The position numbers and the translations under genes were made by a program. Source: Artemia franciscana (Eukaryota; Arthropoda; Branchiopoda; Anostraca; Artemiidae). Taken from it: DNA of 64,000 bases. Below, piece by piece: positions 45,885 to 58,374 of the stretch. The first letter of the stretch is position 1; every line of letters begins with the position of its first letter. Location: positions 1,853,854 through 1,917,853 of the forward strand of contig NC_088867.1 of assembly GCF_032884065.1 (NCBI RefSeq). The letters are read 5' to 3'. The notes beneath the pieces are model-generated. The model saw only the letters and a list, made by a program, of their open reading frames with translations. It was not told the DNA's origin and did not search any database.

Positions 45885-47775
45885 CTGAAATAAGAAAAAA
45901 ACATTTATGTTTATTTTTTTTTTATCAAAAATTACAATATGTTAACACACGGAAAATGAAATTGCAGGTTGTAAGCAAAAATATTTTTACGGGGAGGACA
46001 ATTAGAAACTAAAGAGAGAGACACAATTAAAAAGTGAAAGAAAGGACAGACACATGGAAAATACGAGGTATCTTAGATATTGCTAATAATTTAAAAGTAA
46101 ACCCTGCGAACCAGCTTTAGGGTTGTGGCGTTTTTTTCTTCTCTAATTATGTTGCTCCGAAACACTACTTCTTTCGCAACTGCCTTTTTTCTCATTATCA
46201 GTTGTCTGTAGCTTCAAAGTCTTAAAAAATACAAACTCAAAATTTTTCCTGGATATGCAAATCATGAAACTAGGCAGAGAAGTTTTTTGAAGTTTGTAAA
46301 ATTCCAGTTATTTTCCAGAAAAAAAACGCATTTTGCTTCATGTTGCACGTGGTGTTTGGAATATTATAGTAAAGTTTTTTTTAGAATAATTTTATGTTGA
46401 ACTCCTATAGAGCATTTAATTTTTAGTCTAAGAACTTGAGAATAAAATTTTGTGACTCCTCTAGATTGATCGAAAGGATTCCGTAAAGTCCATCCACACT
46501 GCCAAATTTGTGTTTTTTCGGGTTGTTTTATGAAATTTTGGATCTAATTTTTCTTCAATTAATAGAGTTAATGTCAAAAATACGCCTTTGAAGCTTAGCT
46601 TTTTAGAAATCAAATACCGAATACCGATAGGTCATACCGATACAATTTTTCTAAAATTTTCAAATTTGATGTTCATTTTATTTTGGAAGCTAAATGTTAA
46701 GAAAAAGAGCAAGAAGACATGCACTCTGCTATATACAAATATTAACCGCTCAGCTAGAAATACAATTTTACGCAATGAACTTTCTCACGCATGTACATTA
46801 AACTCAGTAAAGAGTATACAGTCTCAATTTAGGTAGAAACAAAAACAATGTAAATGTAGTTTGACGATGACTTTGCGCATAAAAACCGTATTTTGGAAAT
46901 TCTCTAATTACGTGCTGGCCTTAAAAAAATAACTTAAAATAACCAAAAGGAATATGCATTACAATAACCAAAAAAACGCATTATGCTTCATGTTACACGT
47001 GGTGATTAAAATTTTATAGTAAAGTTTTTTTTTAGAACAATTTTATGTTGAACTCCTATAGAGTATTAATTTTTAATCTGAGAACTTGAAAATAAAATTT
47101 TGGAACTCATCTAGATTTGATCGAAAGAATTCCGGAAAGTTCATCCAGACTGCCAAATTTGTGTTTTTTCGGGTTGTTTTATGAAGTTTTTGATATGATT
47201 TTTCTTGCATTTTAATAGAGTAGTAATGTCAAAAATACACAAGATAACATGAAATTTCATAAATAGGAAATTACTTTGTTCACGTAAAAAATATTTTCCA
47301 AAGTTATCATGATGTATCGTATGTTTTTTTAAATGTAGCTTTCTTTTTAGACAAGGTGGATTTTTTTCAATGCAGATAAAACAGATCGGGATTTTTTAAG
47401 AATAAGTGCCAATATTGGTTTCTCAAAAATAAAATTTCTTCAGTTACTTTTCTAGTGTAAACTTTTTATATTGCAAGTTGTTACATTTTGTGTAAGTAAA
47501 ATACCCTAGCTTCGAAGCTAAACTTTTCAGAAAAAAAATTTGAATACTGATAAAACTTCATATTTCATTTTGGGAAACCTAAGAAAGTCTCTGCATTTCT
47601 CATATTCATTTCTGAACTAATACAGTAAATTCTGATATTGACACAGGAGTTCTGGTGGTTATTTATTTTTTCTGAAGATCCGATGTTGATATAAGATATG
47701 AATCCGTTCATGAATATCCGATATAAAATATATAAGAAACCTCGAAATAAGTGGCTACTAAAAAAGGCAACTTAC

Positions 47776-47841
47776 GTCTTGAGAACTCATTACTCAGCAC
47801 CTTCTCATCAGAATCTGCAGCTTCAGGGTATGGCAGAGCAA
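47776..47841 (-). CDS. Signal-proximal propeptide exon, unit 2
   Basis: The 66-base, phase-1 exon encodes ALPYPEAADSDEKVL then SNEFSR, the same peptide as unit 1. Acceptor TTATTTCAG and donor GTAAGT are intact. The upstream intron toward 48,400 matches the intron before the plus-strand exon at 60,408, in opposite orientation. Confidence 0.6.
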
Positions 47842-48633
47842 CTGAAATAAGAAAAAAACATTTATGCTTCTTTTTTTTTCATCAGAAATTACAATATGTT
47901 TACACAGGGAAAATGAAATTGCAGGTTGTATGCAAAAATATTTTTACGGGGAGGATAACTAGGAATTTAAGAGAGAGACAGAATTAAAAAGTTAAAGAAA
48001 GGACTGATACATGGAAAATACGAGGTGTCTTAGATATTGGTAATATTTTAAGAGCAACCCTGCGAACCAGCTTTAGGGTTGTGGTATTTTTTCCTTCTCT
48101 AATTATGTTGCTTCGCAACACTACCACAACTGCTTTCGCAACTGCCTTTTTTCTCATTATCAGTTGTCTGTAGCTTCAAAGTGCTAAAAAATACAAACTC
48201 AAAATTTTTTCTGGATATGGGAATCATGAAACTAGGCAGATAAGTTTTTGTGAATTTTGTAAAATTCCAGTTATTTTCCTGAAAAAAAAACGTATTTTGC
48301 TTCATGTTATACATGATGTTTAAAATATTATTTTATTTTTGATCTGATTTTTCTTGCATTTTTATAGAGTAGTAATGTCAAAAGTAGGCAAGATAACATG
48401 AGATTTCATAAATAGGAAATTCCTTTTTCCACGTAGAAAACATTCTCCTGGCCTGGACTACACAAGATTGCTCTTGATATGCATACGCGGTAGTTCATCG
48501 CGGTAGATGATAAAAAAACACATAACATTTGTGTTCAATAAATAGCAAATGTTAAAGTGAATGTGCCCAAAGCTTTACCGGTGGCAATTTCAATAGTTTC
48601 ATCTACAATGAGCATATTACATTGTTTTTGTCT

Positions 48634-50120
48634 TATAGACTATTGTCAGATAAAGTTAATCCCTGTTCATCCCCACCCCCCTATGTGGAGGTTAAAATTG
48701 TATGCTGCTTGTGTATTAATACCGTTGATCAGTCATTCGAAGGGCTGAAAAACTTTTACTTAGATCTTTTTGATTAGTTCTTACCCACAAAGTTTGATTT
48801 TGCAAGATTCAACAATAACCGACCATCATATGTTTACTCCACCTACCCTTGAATTAGTCCTCTATCACTTTGATATCCAAAGTGTTTTTCCTCTTTTTTC
48901 TTCCCAATCCAACACACCATCAATACTATTCAAGTATTATAGAGAATCAGTCAAAGTGACCGTTCCGATAAGGAACTAATTCACCGACATACTAGACCTT
49001 AAGTCCATAAGCTAAGAACTCGGCATACTTAGTTCTTTATACTACCGCATACTTAGTTCTTTAATTCCTTAAGAAGTTCTTAACAAAGGGAATAAATGGG
49101 ATCCAGATATTTCACCTAGGGATCCTTTGCTTACCCTTTGCTATCAGAAGCGCACACACTGCAAGAATAATTCTGATATACACTTTGCTGTCCATGGAGA
49201 AAGTCAGCCATTTTTGCCGAGAGAGGAAGTTAGCAGAACAGATTACCCATGGATATTTAAAAATCTTATTTTCTGTAACTATAGGAATGCGATCAAAACG
49301 AACTCATTTTCATGGCAGTGCCCTAGTTGTATATGTTTAAAAAATAAATTTAATCTAGTAATAAATAAGTACCAATCTGACAGACATATATTTCATCTAA
49401 GCTTTCTAAATTTGGGACAGTATACGACACTGTATATCATAGACTGTGCAATATCGCTGAAACGACTAGTGCCCTTTTTAATACTTATAAGTGATTGGAG
49501 CACAACTAACCCACCTCCCACGCCCACCCTTTCCTCATACACATCCAAGCAACATTTTGAGACACCCATTTTGTTCAACGTAGTTGAAAGGTCCAGAAAT
49601 TTTGTCTTTGATAATAATAAATCCTCCCCACCAGCCCTCAGGGCAAGCTTGCAAGGTATGCCCAGAGGGCATATAAGGTTTTCACAGAAAGATTTGTCGC
49701 AGAAACTTTAAAAAGGGCTAATTTGATTGGAAATTGAAACTTCTAGTGCCCTTTTTCATAGCCGAAAGGATTGGAGCGCAGCTAACTCCCTACGCCCACA
49801 CTTTTCCCAAACAAATCTAATCAAAATTTTGAGATAGCAACATATTTTGTTCAACATAGTTGAAAGGTCCGGAAATCATTTCTTTGAAGATGACAATCCC
49901 CACAGTCCTCAGAGTAAATGTTTTAAGTTATTCCTTGGGGGCATAGAAGGTTTTTATAAAAAGCGTTGTTGTAGAAACTTCAAAAAGGCCTCATTTGATT
50001 GGAAATTGAGAGGGCTAGTGCCTTTTTTGATAGTTGAAAGTATTCAAAGGGTGAATCTCCCCCACGTCTTCTATTTCTCCAAAAACTTCTGATCCAAAAT
50101 TTTGATATATTTATTTTGTT
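48634..50120. repeat. Tandem segmental duplication, unit 3 (cut by assembly gap)
   Basis: Follows unit 2 closely from 35,117 to about 36,603 and stops at the run of N. Sequence after the gap does not continue the unit, so its remaining part, about 12 kb if complete, is missing or misassembled. Confidence 0.9.
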
Positions 50121-50220
50121 NNNNNNNNNNNNNNNNNNNNNNNNNNNNNNNNNNNNNNNNNNNNNNNNNNNNNNNNNNNNNNNNNNNNNNNNNNNNNNNN
50201 NNNNNNNNNNNNNNNNNNNN
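50121..50220. other. Assembly gap (100 N)
   Basis: A run of exactly 100 N, the usual placeholder for a gap of unknown size. It lies inside a tandem duplication. Confidence 0.99.
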
Positions 50221-51340
50221 ATAGAAGCTTCACCGGTAATTGCAGACTGTGTGTTAACGCTCCTCCAGTCGGAGGTGGATAAGCTTCATAGTTTGATGGC
50301 ATCTAGGAAACTGGAGATATCCCATTCAATTATGGTTAAATACTATAAAAAGATTGCAATACTACTAAGAAAAGACTGCAAGAAAAGAATGGGAGAGTGG
50401 AAGGCAGCAAAAATTGTTCAAACAATTCAAACAAGGAGACCGTACAAATTTTATAAGCTACCGAGGGATATCTCTTGTCCCCATTTCTACTAAGCTTCTG
50501 GGAATCAAACAGAAACACCAGAAATATCTGGAGGGTAGCAAACCAAGCTGAATTCATGCCCTGCATGGGCTGCTGTGACACAATCTTTAGCCTTTGTCAG
50601 ATGCTTAAACACAGTTTTAAACCCCAGCGCGAAACAAAACTAATTTCCAAACAATTCATTGCTGGCTTAGAGGCAGGCCAACGTATTCCAATATATGAAT
50701 CAGTATGATGACAGTGTAGATAAAAATATTCTTGTTCTGCTCAGGACACTCTGTTCTTGAATAAACGCCCAAGTTTGATTCGATGATAAGCCTTCAAACC
50801 TGATCCTAATCACGGAGGGTGCACGCCTAGGTGGTATTATCTCACCCTGTCTCCTGCCCATGTTAAACTTCATAATGAATTGGATTTACAAGGTTCTTGA
50901 ATAGTACAAAGCTGTTGCATTGAGCCCATAATTTTCTGTCAGGAGCCTTGACTATGCTAATGGTTAGGATTTGCCTGCTGAATCTGTAGCAGAAGCTGAG
51001 GTAATAGTTATACCAAATCTGTTTCAGATCAAAAGTGTGGTAGAAAGGTGAGTCTTGAATGGCCTCCAAATAAACTCAGATAGCATGAGAACACGAAGAC
51101 AATACAAACAGCTGGGATGGATGAAGTTAGATTACGCAGGCCCAGTCTTTCAAATTTTTTGGCTCGGTGCTTGATTACAGACCCTGTTAGTGAGTCTTCA
51201 AAAAAGTTCTGAAGTTGCATATCCTTAACATGAATGTTGTTCTTCCACAACAAAATCTTTTTGGAATCAGATTGATATTTCATTTCGTACTGAGCTCTGA
51301 GTTAGGCCACAGAATTCATAGACAAGCTGACCATGCAAGC
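50221..51340 (+). pseudogene. Highly degraded LINE reverse-transcriptase fossil
   Basis: Several frames carry traces in the expected order: near 50,440 RGISLVPISTKLLG (motif NYRxISL), near 50,825 LGGIISPCLLPMLNFIMNW (motif QGxxLSP with following helix), near 50,945 SLDYANG (remnant of YADD), and near 51,090-51,160 RRQYKQLGWMKLDYAG. Stops separate them. It ends near an A-run at 51,341-51,353. Old enough that no domain is intact. Confidence 0.6.
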
Positions 51341-51353
51341 TAAAAAAAAAAAA

Positions 51354-52080
51354 AATTAAATGTCAAACACCACCAGCACAAGTCCAATCTTGAGCCACTC
51401 AAGGGGTCTGAAAACACGGCTTTTCTTGGACAATTAGTGGCTGGAAATCATAGAGCATGCAATCTCGATTGAGATCTCTCGAAGGACGCATGTCATCATC
51501 TGCTGGATGCAGCAATGAGCATGGATACGGCTTGAACATGCAACAAAGTACAAGCAAGTAGGTTAAACCTGCATTAAACCTACGGCTTTAGTTTACCTTC
51601 ATTGCTTGTTTTAATATCTCTTAGTTTCGGTTATTTCTTCATTCATAGAAAATATTTTTGGGTTTAACAGCTAATATTCCAAAGATTGGGAAAGATCAGC
51701 CTTAGATCAGTAATAAACGAATCAAGAAATATTCCACTGCGAATAGATTCGCAAATTTAATCGGCGAGCTGAGAAATTTTTTGCTGCAAATTATGGTAGA
51801 AACTAGAAGGAGTTAAAAAGTAACAAAAAGTGTACTGTATTTGGCTTTAGTATGTGAGGGACATGAAAATAACATTTCCTCATTGGATCACCATAGGTCT
51901 GTTTATACCTGGCATACACAATTTTCTAAAAATTTTCTTTTTGGCTATTTCAAGATTACTGATTTTCTTTAAGGTAGTAACACATTTTCGTCAGTGATGC
52001 CACGGTGAACAGTAAAATTAAATAAACAAAGCTATTTAGTTAAATTCATAGCACTTCTTGTCTGTCATTAAATAAATAAA
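51354..52080. other. Unassigned sequence
   Basis: No gene, splice-bounded exon or shared repeat is recognised. Confidence 0.3.
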
Positions 52081-52462
52081 TAATTTTTTTTGACTGCAAG
52101 TAAGGAGCGACAATAAAACTTAAAACGAACAAAAATTACTCCGTCTATGAAAGGGGCTGTTCCCTCCTCAAAGCCCAATCTTTAATAGTTTGACTCTTTC
52201 TTTCAACTCTACTTATTAAAACAGTATTCTATGACTTTTAGGGGGTTTTCCCAACCAAATTCCAAAATATGGTCAATTTTCTCAGGCTCGTAACTTTTTA
52301 ATGGTTGCGACTACATTTGATGAAGCTTATATATTTAAAATCAGCATTAAAATCTAATTCTTTTGATGTATCTATTAGTATCAAAATTCAATTGTTTAGA
52401 GTTTCGTTTACTATTGAGCCAGGTCGCTCCTTACTACAGTTCGTTACGACGAACTGTTTGAC
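52081..52462 (+). mobile_element. Internally deleted dispersed element
   Basis: Head box GCAAGTAAGGAGCGAC joined after about 140 bases to the tail block, ending ACAGTTCGTTACGACGAACT. The hairpin loop differs by one base (TACG). It is about 380 bases against 1,750 for full copies. Confidence 0.7.
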
Positions 52463-53146
52463 AAATCTAACACTAACAATCTATGAGTCTCAAAGATGAT
52501 AACATCTTTAAATGGAGGTTATAGCTTTTCAAGCTGTTCCGAGCTATTTTTTGGTAGCTATTTTTAGTGATTTTTCACCCGCGTTCCTTTTCTTCAAATA
52601 TTGAGCCTGTACTACCAGAATCAATTGAAATGTATGAGGAAATCGTTTTCACTAAGAGGTAAATCCTTTTCACTGAAAAGTAGGAAGTCTGATACTTCCA
52701 AAATTATAAAGATATGTATTGTTGTGTAAATTTCCATTAAAGTGATTTAGCTGATCAAATTTCATTTTCAAAATCCGTAGTGCTTCCAGACGCCCAATTA
52801 TAATTTCAAATTCATAGCTATATAGAGGGACTCAAACCATTAACTATCTACTTCGATAAAGATGAAATACTATATCTGAGATGTGTAGTTACTGTGTTTG
52901 AATCTATACTAAATTGCAATATCAACTTAAGATATGCAATCACTAAATTAATAAGTCATTTTTAGAAGCCATTTGCGAAACATGTAAGCTCTATATTGTG
53001 TTTTGTTATAGGGACTATGTATTTCAATTCTGCCACAAATTTGTAACTAAAATCTTTTAAAATCCTCGAATTCAAACTTCAGACTTCCAACAGACTTTCG
53101 GAGTTAATCAGGTTTATAATCACTCAGGTTAGAATCACACTGTAGG
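52463..53146. other. Unassigned AT-rich DNA
   Basis: Nothing recognised. Confidence 0.3.
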
Positions 53147-53746
53147 AAACTTTCCAACAGGGGAAACAGCCCAACTTTCCAACAGGGGAAACAGCCCAAC
53201 TTTCCAACAGGGGAAACAGCCCAACTTTCTAACAGGGGAAACAGCCCAACTTTCCAACAGGGGAAACAGCCCAACTTTCCAACAGGGGAAACAGCCCAAC
53301 TTTCCAACAGGGGAAACAGCCCAACTTTCCAACAGGGGAAACAGCCCAACTTACCAACAGGGGAAACAGCCCAAGTTTCCAACAGGGGAAACAGCCCAAC
53401 TTTCCAACAGGGGAAACAGCCCAACTTTCCAACAGGGAAAACAGCCCAACTTTCCAACAGGGGAAACAGCCCAACTTTCCAACAGGGGAAACAGCCCAAC
53501 TTTCCAACAGGGGAAATAGCCCAACTTTCCAACAGGGGAAACAGCCCAACTTTCCAACAGGGGAAACAGCCTAACTTTCCAACAGGGGAAACAGCCCAAC
53601 TTTCCAATAGGGAAACAGCCCAACTTTCCAACAGGGGAAACAGCCCAACTTTCCAACAGGGGAAACAGCACAACTTTCCAATAGGGAAACAGCGCAACTT
53701 TCCAACAGGGGAAACAGCCCAACTTTTCAATAGGGAAACAGCCCAA
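53147..53746. repeat. 25-base minisatellite, about 24 copies
   Basis: Head-to-tail copies of AACTTTCCAACAGGGGAAAC plus AGCCC. A few copies toward the right are 24 bases with CCAATAGGGAAAC. As 25 is not a multiple of three, all frames stay open by turn; the long minus-strand frames (GCFPCWKVGLFPLLESWAVS) are a product of the repeat. Confidence 0.97.
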
Positions 53747-56024
53747 CACAAAGTGAAACGGTAAACGATGAATGCAACCTTAAACTAAACAGACATTGTA
53801 AAAAATAGTTATAGCTTTGCCACTCCTCCTCCAAGAACCTCCTCTCTAAAAAATTATACCGAAATTTATGCTTTAGCCACAACTGAATAGACTGTGAAAC
53901 CCAGAGTTTTATTTAGCCCACTGCTTTTTGCATTTGCAATGTACAAAAACAAAAATCAGCTTAGACAAACAGCACAAACAGTAAAAAATCACAAACCATA
54001 ATAATTACAATCACAAATTATAATCGAAGACTTTTAGAACTGGAACCTATTCTGAAACAAGACAAACAACAAGAAACGAATAGCAACAACGGACGATGAA
54101 AGTAAACTTCAACCAAATAGAAATTACAACAAATATTTGTAAAGTACTACTCCTACCCCTGAACCCCCTATCTTAAATGTTAGTTTATAATTTATATTTT
54201 GGCAGCTACTAAATGGAATGCTCTCTCAATGCATTCCTTAAAGAATATACTCTAATTTACATTTTACTGAAACTAAATAGACTACTTAAGTACTTAACTT
54301 TTACTACTTAAGTTTTACTTATACCATAGATTTTCTATACATTTGAAATTGATGGATTCAGAAGGAACAAAGGGTTGGTCAGAGTTATCTCAATATTAGA
54401 ATAAATCTAGTTATCGGAAATACGTTGCGACACCAGAAAGTTTTTTTTTAGGATGTCTTAGCAGTATTTTAACTTCTGCACGGATTTCAAAAATGACCGA
54501 AGTATTTTTGCTTTCAGTGAAACCTAATGAAGATCAAGTCTGCATAGGGCTTTAAGGGGATATTACAGAAAGTATTAAAGAGGAGCGGGGCTAACTGTTG
54601 ATAATTTAGCATATTTTAATATGAACATGCATCAAGATGATATTTGTTTTATAGAGTTTTTTTTCAGTCTGTATTTATGTAACCTTTACGAAGAAAGAAA
54701 AGTTTCTCAATTCAGAGATCCAAACGCTTTTGGCTTTAACGAAACCTTTGATAAGTTACTCGGAATTTGTTATATTGTAGACATTGATTTTGCATCTGCG
54801 AATACTGTTTGCTTTTAGACTTAAATACTAAAAACATTTATACTTAAACTTGCTGGGAAAAAGAATTGGTAAAAGTAGGATAAACCATTTCTCGTCATGA
54901 CAATTACTGTTCGTTCTCTTTCAAGATGTCTCTTCATTTTACTTCCCCTTTGTTTCTGTTCGCTTAGTTTTTTTTTATTTAAATTTGGTTGAAAAAAATA
55001 TAAATTCAAGCAGTTTGATATTTTACAATAAAAAAATAATGGTTCAACGTAATCTTATTGTTTCATCGCTGTGGATACCTTAGCACATATTTTGGAATTA
55101 TCTTATTTCCTTGACTTTACACCGCTCCCCTAAACTCTCTGGTATCCTTCAATTTATCCTTTTCAGGGCAACTAGTAGCCAAATATAAAGGACTCCATTT
55201 AATTTTCTTTATCTGCATTTTATTTTTTTTCACTTTTATTTTTTATTGTTTTATTTTTTATTTTTTCTTTAATAACTTTTGTTTTTTATTATTTTTATAT
55301 TTATTATTTTATTATTTATATTTATTATTTGATTATTATTTTACATCATTTATTTTTTTTAATACACTTTTATTTTTTTTACCTGAGATTTGGTAAAAAT
55401 CGGTATAAAATGTCATACCTCCACCCTCTCTTTCCTCATAAGAGTAGAAAGTATGAAACCGTCAAAATTGAACGTTTATGTTTATTTCAAAGTATCCGTG
55501 GTTGTTCTAACCAAGGGAAAATGCGGGAAGTTTTTTTTTGAGGTCTCAAACCAAACTAAAAAAAAAATAAAATAAAAACTAAAATTAAATTTGTTTTATT
55601 TTGTAAGGGACTGGAAGTAGTAAGCTGCTATCCTGACTTTAGAAACTTTTGGGTCTCCTGATTAGAAATGTACTATTCTAATTTTACTTCCCAGTAAGCA
55701 CCGGCCAAAATACCAGGTACATGATTTTACTGAGAACTTTTTAAGCTTTCGGGGAACAATACAAATTATAGCCATCTTAAACTGCCCCAATTACGATTTT
55801 AGGTAATTCATGAAAGGATACTTGTACAAAAACTAACATACATAAATTTTCAACCTCAAAGAGAAAAAAAATTTCTGTTTGATAAGGAAAATGTAAGTCA
55901 AGGAAAGGAAACCTGGTATCGACGTTTTGTGGTTGGTTGCAAAATTTTTGGTTTTAGCTTTGAAAATTTTACCACATATTTTATCTGATTTCTAATAATA
56001 TCATGGAAAATAAGTGACAAAAGA
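53747..56024. other. Non-coding sequence upstream of the plus-strand gene
   Basis: No exon is recognised. A T/A-rich low-complexity tract (TTTATT words) spans about 55,205-55,385. Likely 5' flank of the gene starting at 56,056. Confidence 0.35.
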
Positions 56025-56058
56025 TATATAAGCTAGTGAATATCTTTGTGTAGTCAGT
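56025..56058 (+). promoter_or_regulatory. Core promoter of the plus-strand secreted-protein gene
   Basis: TATATAA at 56,025-56,031 and TCAGT initiator at 56,054-56,058, placing the start A at 56,056, 31 bases from the first T of the TATA box. The ATG follows 21 bases later. Spacing fits arthropod TATA-initiator promoters. Confidence 0.65.
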
Positions 56059-56076
56059 AATAAGCTACTTATCAGA

Positions 56077-56116
56077 ATGAAGGCAGTTTATGTTACTCTC
56101 CTAGCCACGGCCATTG
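56077..56116 (+). CDS. Signal-peptide exon of a secreted-protein gene
   Basis: ATG at 56,077, then MKAVYVTLLATAI and the first base of a codon, followed by donor G|GTAAGT at 56,117 (phase 1). With the second exon the split codon becomes Val and the hydrophobic run ends Val-Ala before Gln-Pro, a good signal-peptidase site. The exon has a short 5' leader of 21 bases, a lysine after Met and an uninterrupted hydrophobic core. Too short to appear as an open frame, but supported by promoter, donor, phase and the homologous second exon. Protein enters the secretory pathway. Confidence 0.72.
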
Positions 56117-56329
56117 GTAAGTTCCTTCTCTATTAGATCAAAACTTGCGGCTAACTCCTTAGTATTTTTCTTACTTTGTTGTTAAAAAGTGTCTAAAGTG
56201 GATATCTTTTTAACCAAAGGCAAAAGGTTTTCAGCTCATTAATATACATATTTCAAACATTTCAAAAATATTTTTAGCCTATGGCTTGAAATATTCAAAT
56301 ATGAGGAACATCTTATAAATAATTTAAAA

Positions 56330-56960
56330 AACAAGTTTTTTCAACTGAAAGTAAGAAATAATATTAAAACTTAAAACGAACAGAAATTATTACACTTATG
56401 AGGGGGTTTTTCCCCTCGCCAATGTCTCACTTTTTTGGCTAAAGTTCGAATTTTGTTTCAATTCCTTCAGAATGTTCCCTTAATCACAAAGGCAGTTTAA
56501 TTGGAATAAATAGATCTTTTAAATATACCAAAAAAAAACTTTCGCGTAAAGAGTGAGTAAATTTTTCGACTATGTTGAAAAATTATGCTTAGACTATGTT
56601 GGCTATCTCAAAGTTTTGATCGGGCAAATTTGGGAAAAAGAGCGTGGGATGGGGCTTAGCTACCCTCCAATTTTGTGGTCACTTAAAAAAAAGGCACTAG
56701 AACTCTTAAATTCCATTCGAGTGAGCACTCTTGCAATATTCTAGGATCACTTGGTCAATACGATCTCCCCTGGGAAAAAAACATATAAACACGCATCCAT
56801 GATCTTTCAAAAAATACAAATTCCACATTTTTGCAGATAGGAGCTTAAATCCTCTACAGTAAGGTTTTTTGATACACTGAATCTTTCCATGGAGGAATTT
56901 CTCATGGGAGAAGAGACTTTCAATGGAGGGGGCGCAGGATTTTCTAGCATTATTTAAAAA
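56330..56960 (+). mobile_element. Truncated dispersed-element fragments in intron 1
   Basis: Head box TCAACTGAAAGTAAGAAATA at 56,340 and family blocks to 56,880 (GGATCACTTGGTCAATACGA). A stretch at about 56,890-56,960 resembles the block at 2,560-2,640 reversed. No frame is supported. Confidence 0.5.
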
Positions 56961-57746
56961 AACAATGAACAAATAGATATGAAAAGTGTTTTTCTGCTGA
57001 AAGTGAGGAGCAGCATTAAAACTGAAAACGAACAGACATTATAACGCATATGAGGGGTTTACCTCCTCGTTCCCCCCCCCTCCAAAAAAAAGTTTATGGC
57101 GTTGTAAGGTTTTTGTACTATTTGGCTTGTCCTTTTCTTTTAATTTATTGTGAATTCTTAGGTATAAAATTGCTGTCAGAGTCAATTGGACAATAAGGAC
57201 AAGCATAAACAGTTTATAAAAATATAAAAAAAAAGATACGGCATTAGACTTTCGCACCTCCTTCCTGTTCACCTTCCCCAGATTTCTCCAGGTACCCATT
57301 CAGAGCTGTGTCGACTCTGGCTAAGCTTACAGAGTCACGCCACTGACCCCCGTCCCAAACTGGACAATTGGGTACAAGCGTCCTCTCAGTCAAAGGATTC
57401 TAAATCCAACACACCAATACACTCGGCCAGGACGGCTGTTATAGCCCCAAATAAATAATTATTAGCTTATAGGTGACGCAATTAATAAATTCAATTTCGG
57501 ACGATAATAAAATGAAAGACACAACAAATCTCAAAAACTGATATCAAGAATCAGATTTACGCTCTTTTATAGATTATCAGCTTTTTAAAAATTGAATATG
57601 TTGAAAAACTTTTAAATATCATAATTCATTTAAAACTATCATTTATTGTCATATTCAGGTAAAAGTATTCCCAAGTTAATATTTCTTCTTGAAACTGAAA
57701 TTTGCGACACATATTGCTGAAAAATATTTTACACTAACAAATATCA
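56961..57746. other. Intron 1 sequence without recognised features
   Basis: A short reverse head fragment at 56,990-57,070 (CTGAAAGTGAGGAGCAGC) and then unassigned sequence, including a C-run at 57,071-57,080. Confidence 0.35.
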
Positions 57747-58374
57747 AACAGTTCGTGGTAACGAACTGTAAAGAGCGGCCCGGCTCAATAGTAACTGAAA
57801 CTCATAAAAACGGAATTTTGACACCAATAGATACATTTTAAGGATCGGACTTTTTGCTGATATTAAACAAAAAAACAAGTTTTTTTCAATGAAAGTAAGG
57901 AGCGACATTTAAACTTAAAACGAACAGAAATTACTCCGTATATGAAAGGGGCTTTTCCTCCTCAACGCCCCGCTCTTTACGCTAAAGTTTGACTCTTTTT
58001 GTTTAACGTCTGTACCACAAATCACACATCCGTGATTTGTCTTCTGGCAAAAATGCGAAGTTCTACATTTTGCAGATAGAGGCTTGAAACTTCTACAATA
58101 TGGTTCTCTGATACGCTGAATCTGATGATGTGATTTTCGTTAAGATCGTTGGACTTTTAGGGGATGTTCCCCCCTATTTTCTAAAATGAGACAAATTTTC
58201 TCAGGCTCGTAACTTTTGCTGGGTGAGACTAATCTTGATGAAACTTATATATTTATAATCAGCATTAAAATGCCATTCTTTTGATGTAACTATTGGTATC
58301 AAAATTCCATTTTTAGAGTTTCGGTTACTATTGAGCCTGGTCGCTCCTTACTACAGTTCGATGAACTGTTTGAT
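57747..58374 (+). mobile_element. Two dispersed-element fragments in opposite orientation
   Basis: A reversed tail (CAGTTCGTGGTAACGAACTG at 57,751-57,770) is followed at about 57,868 by a forward, internally deleted copy ending ACAGTTCGATGAACTGTTTG at 58,353-58,372, whose hairpin has lost its loop bases. Confidence 0.7.

Larger units (their letters stand above)
35117..48633. repeat. Tandem segmental duplication, unit 2
   Basis: Same order as unit 1, very similar in nucleotide sequence over 42,230-46,738 versus 27,083-31,281. It differs by insertion of a LINE at about 37,511-40,757, by 158 bases at 41,422-41,580, by about 335 bases at 43,004-43,340, and by lacking the dispersed element and the Helentron-like element of unit 1. 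Like unit 3 it lacks the 270-base segment after 35,588. Confidence 0.9.

Noticed and set aside
53147-53746. Possible CRISPR array
   Set aside because: The 25-base copies are contiguous with no unique spacers, and the window is eukaryotic.
53104-53751. Long minus-strand frames rich in CFPCWKVGLFPLLESWAV repeats
   Set aside because: Every frame is open because of the 25-base minisatellite. The period is not a multiple of three, and there is no start context or flanking gene.
34327-56076. Minus-strand signal-peptide exon for the tandem genes
   Set aside because: I looked for a reverse counterpart of the MKAVYVTLL exon with a GTAAGT donor and found none, so I did not annotate one.
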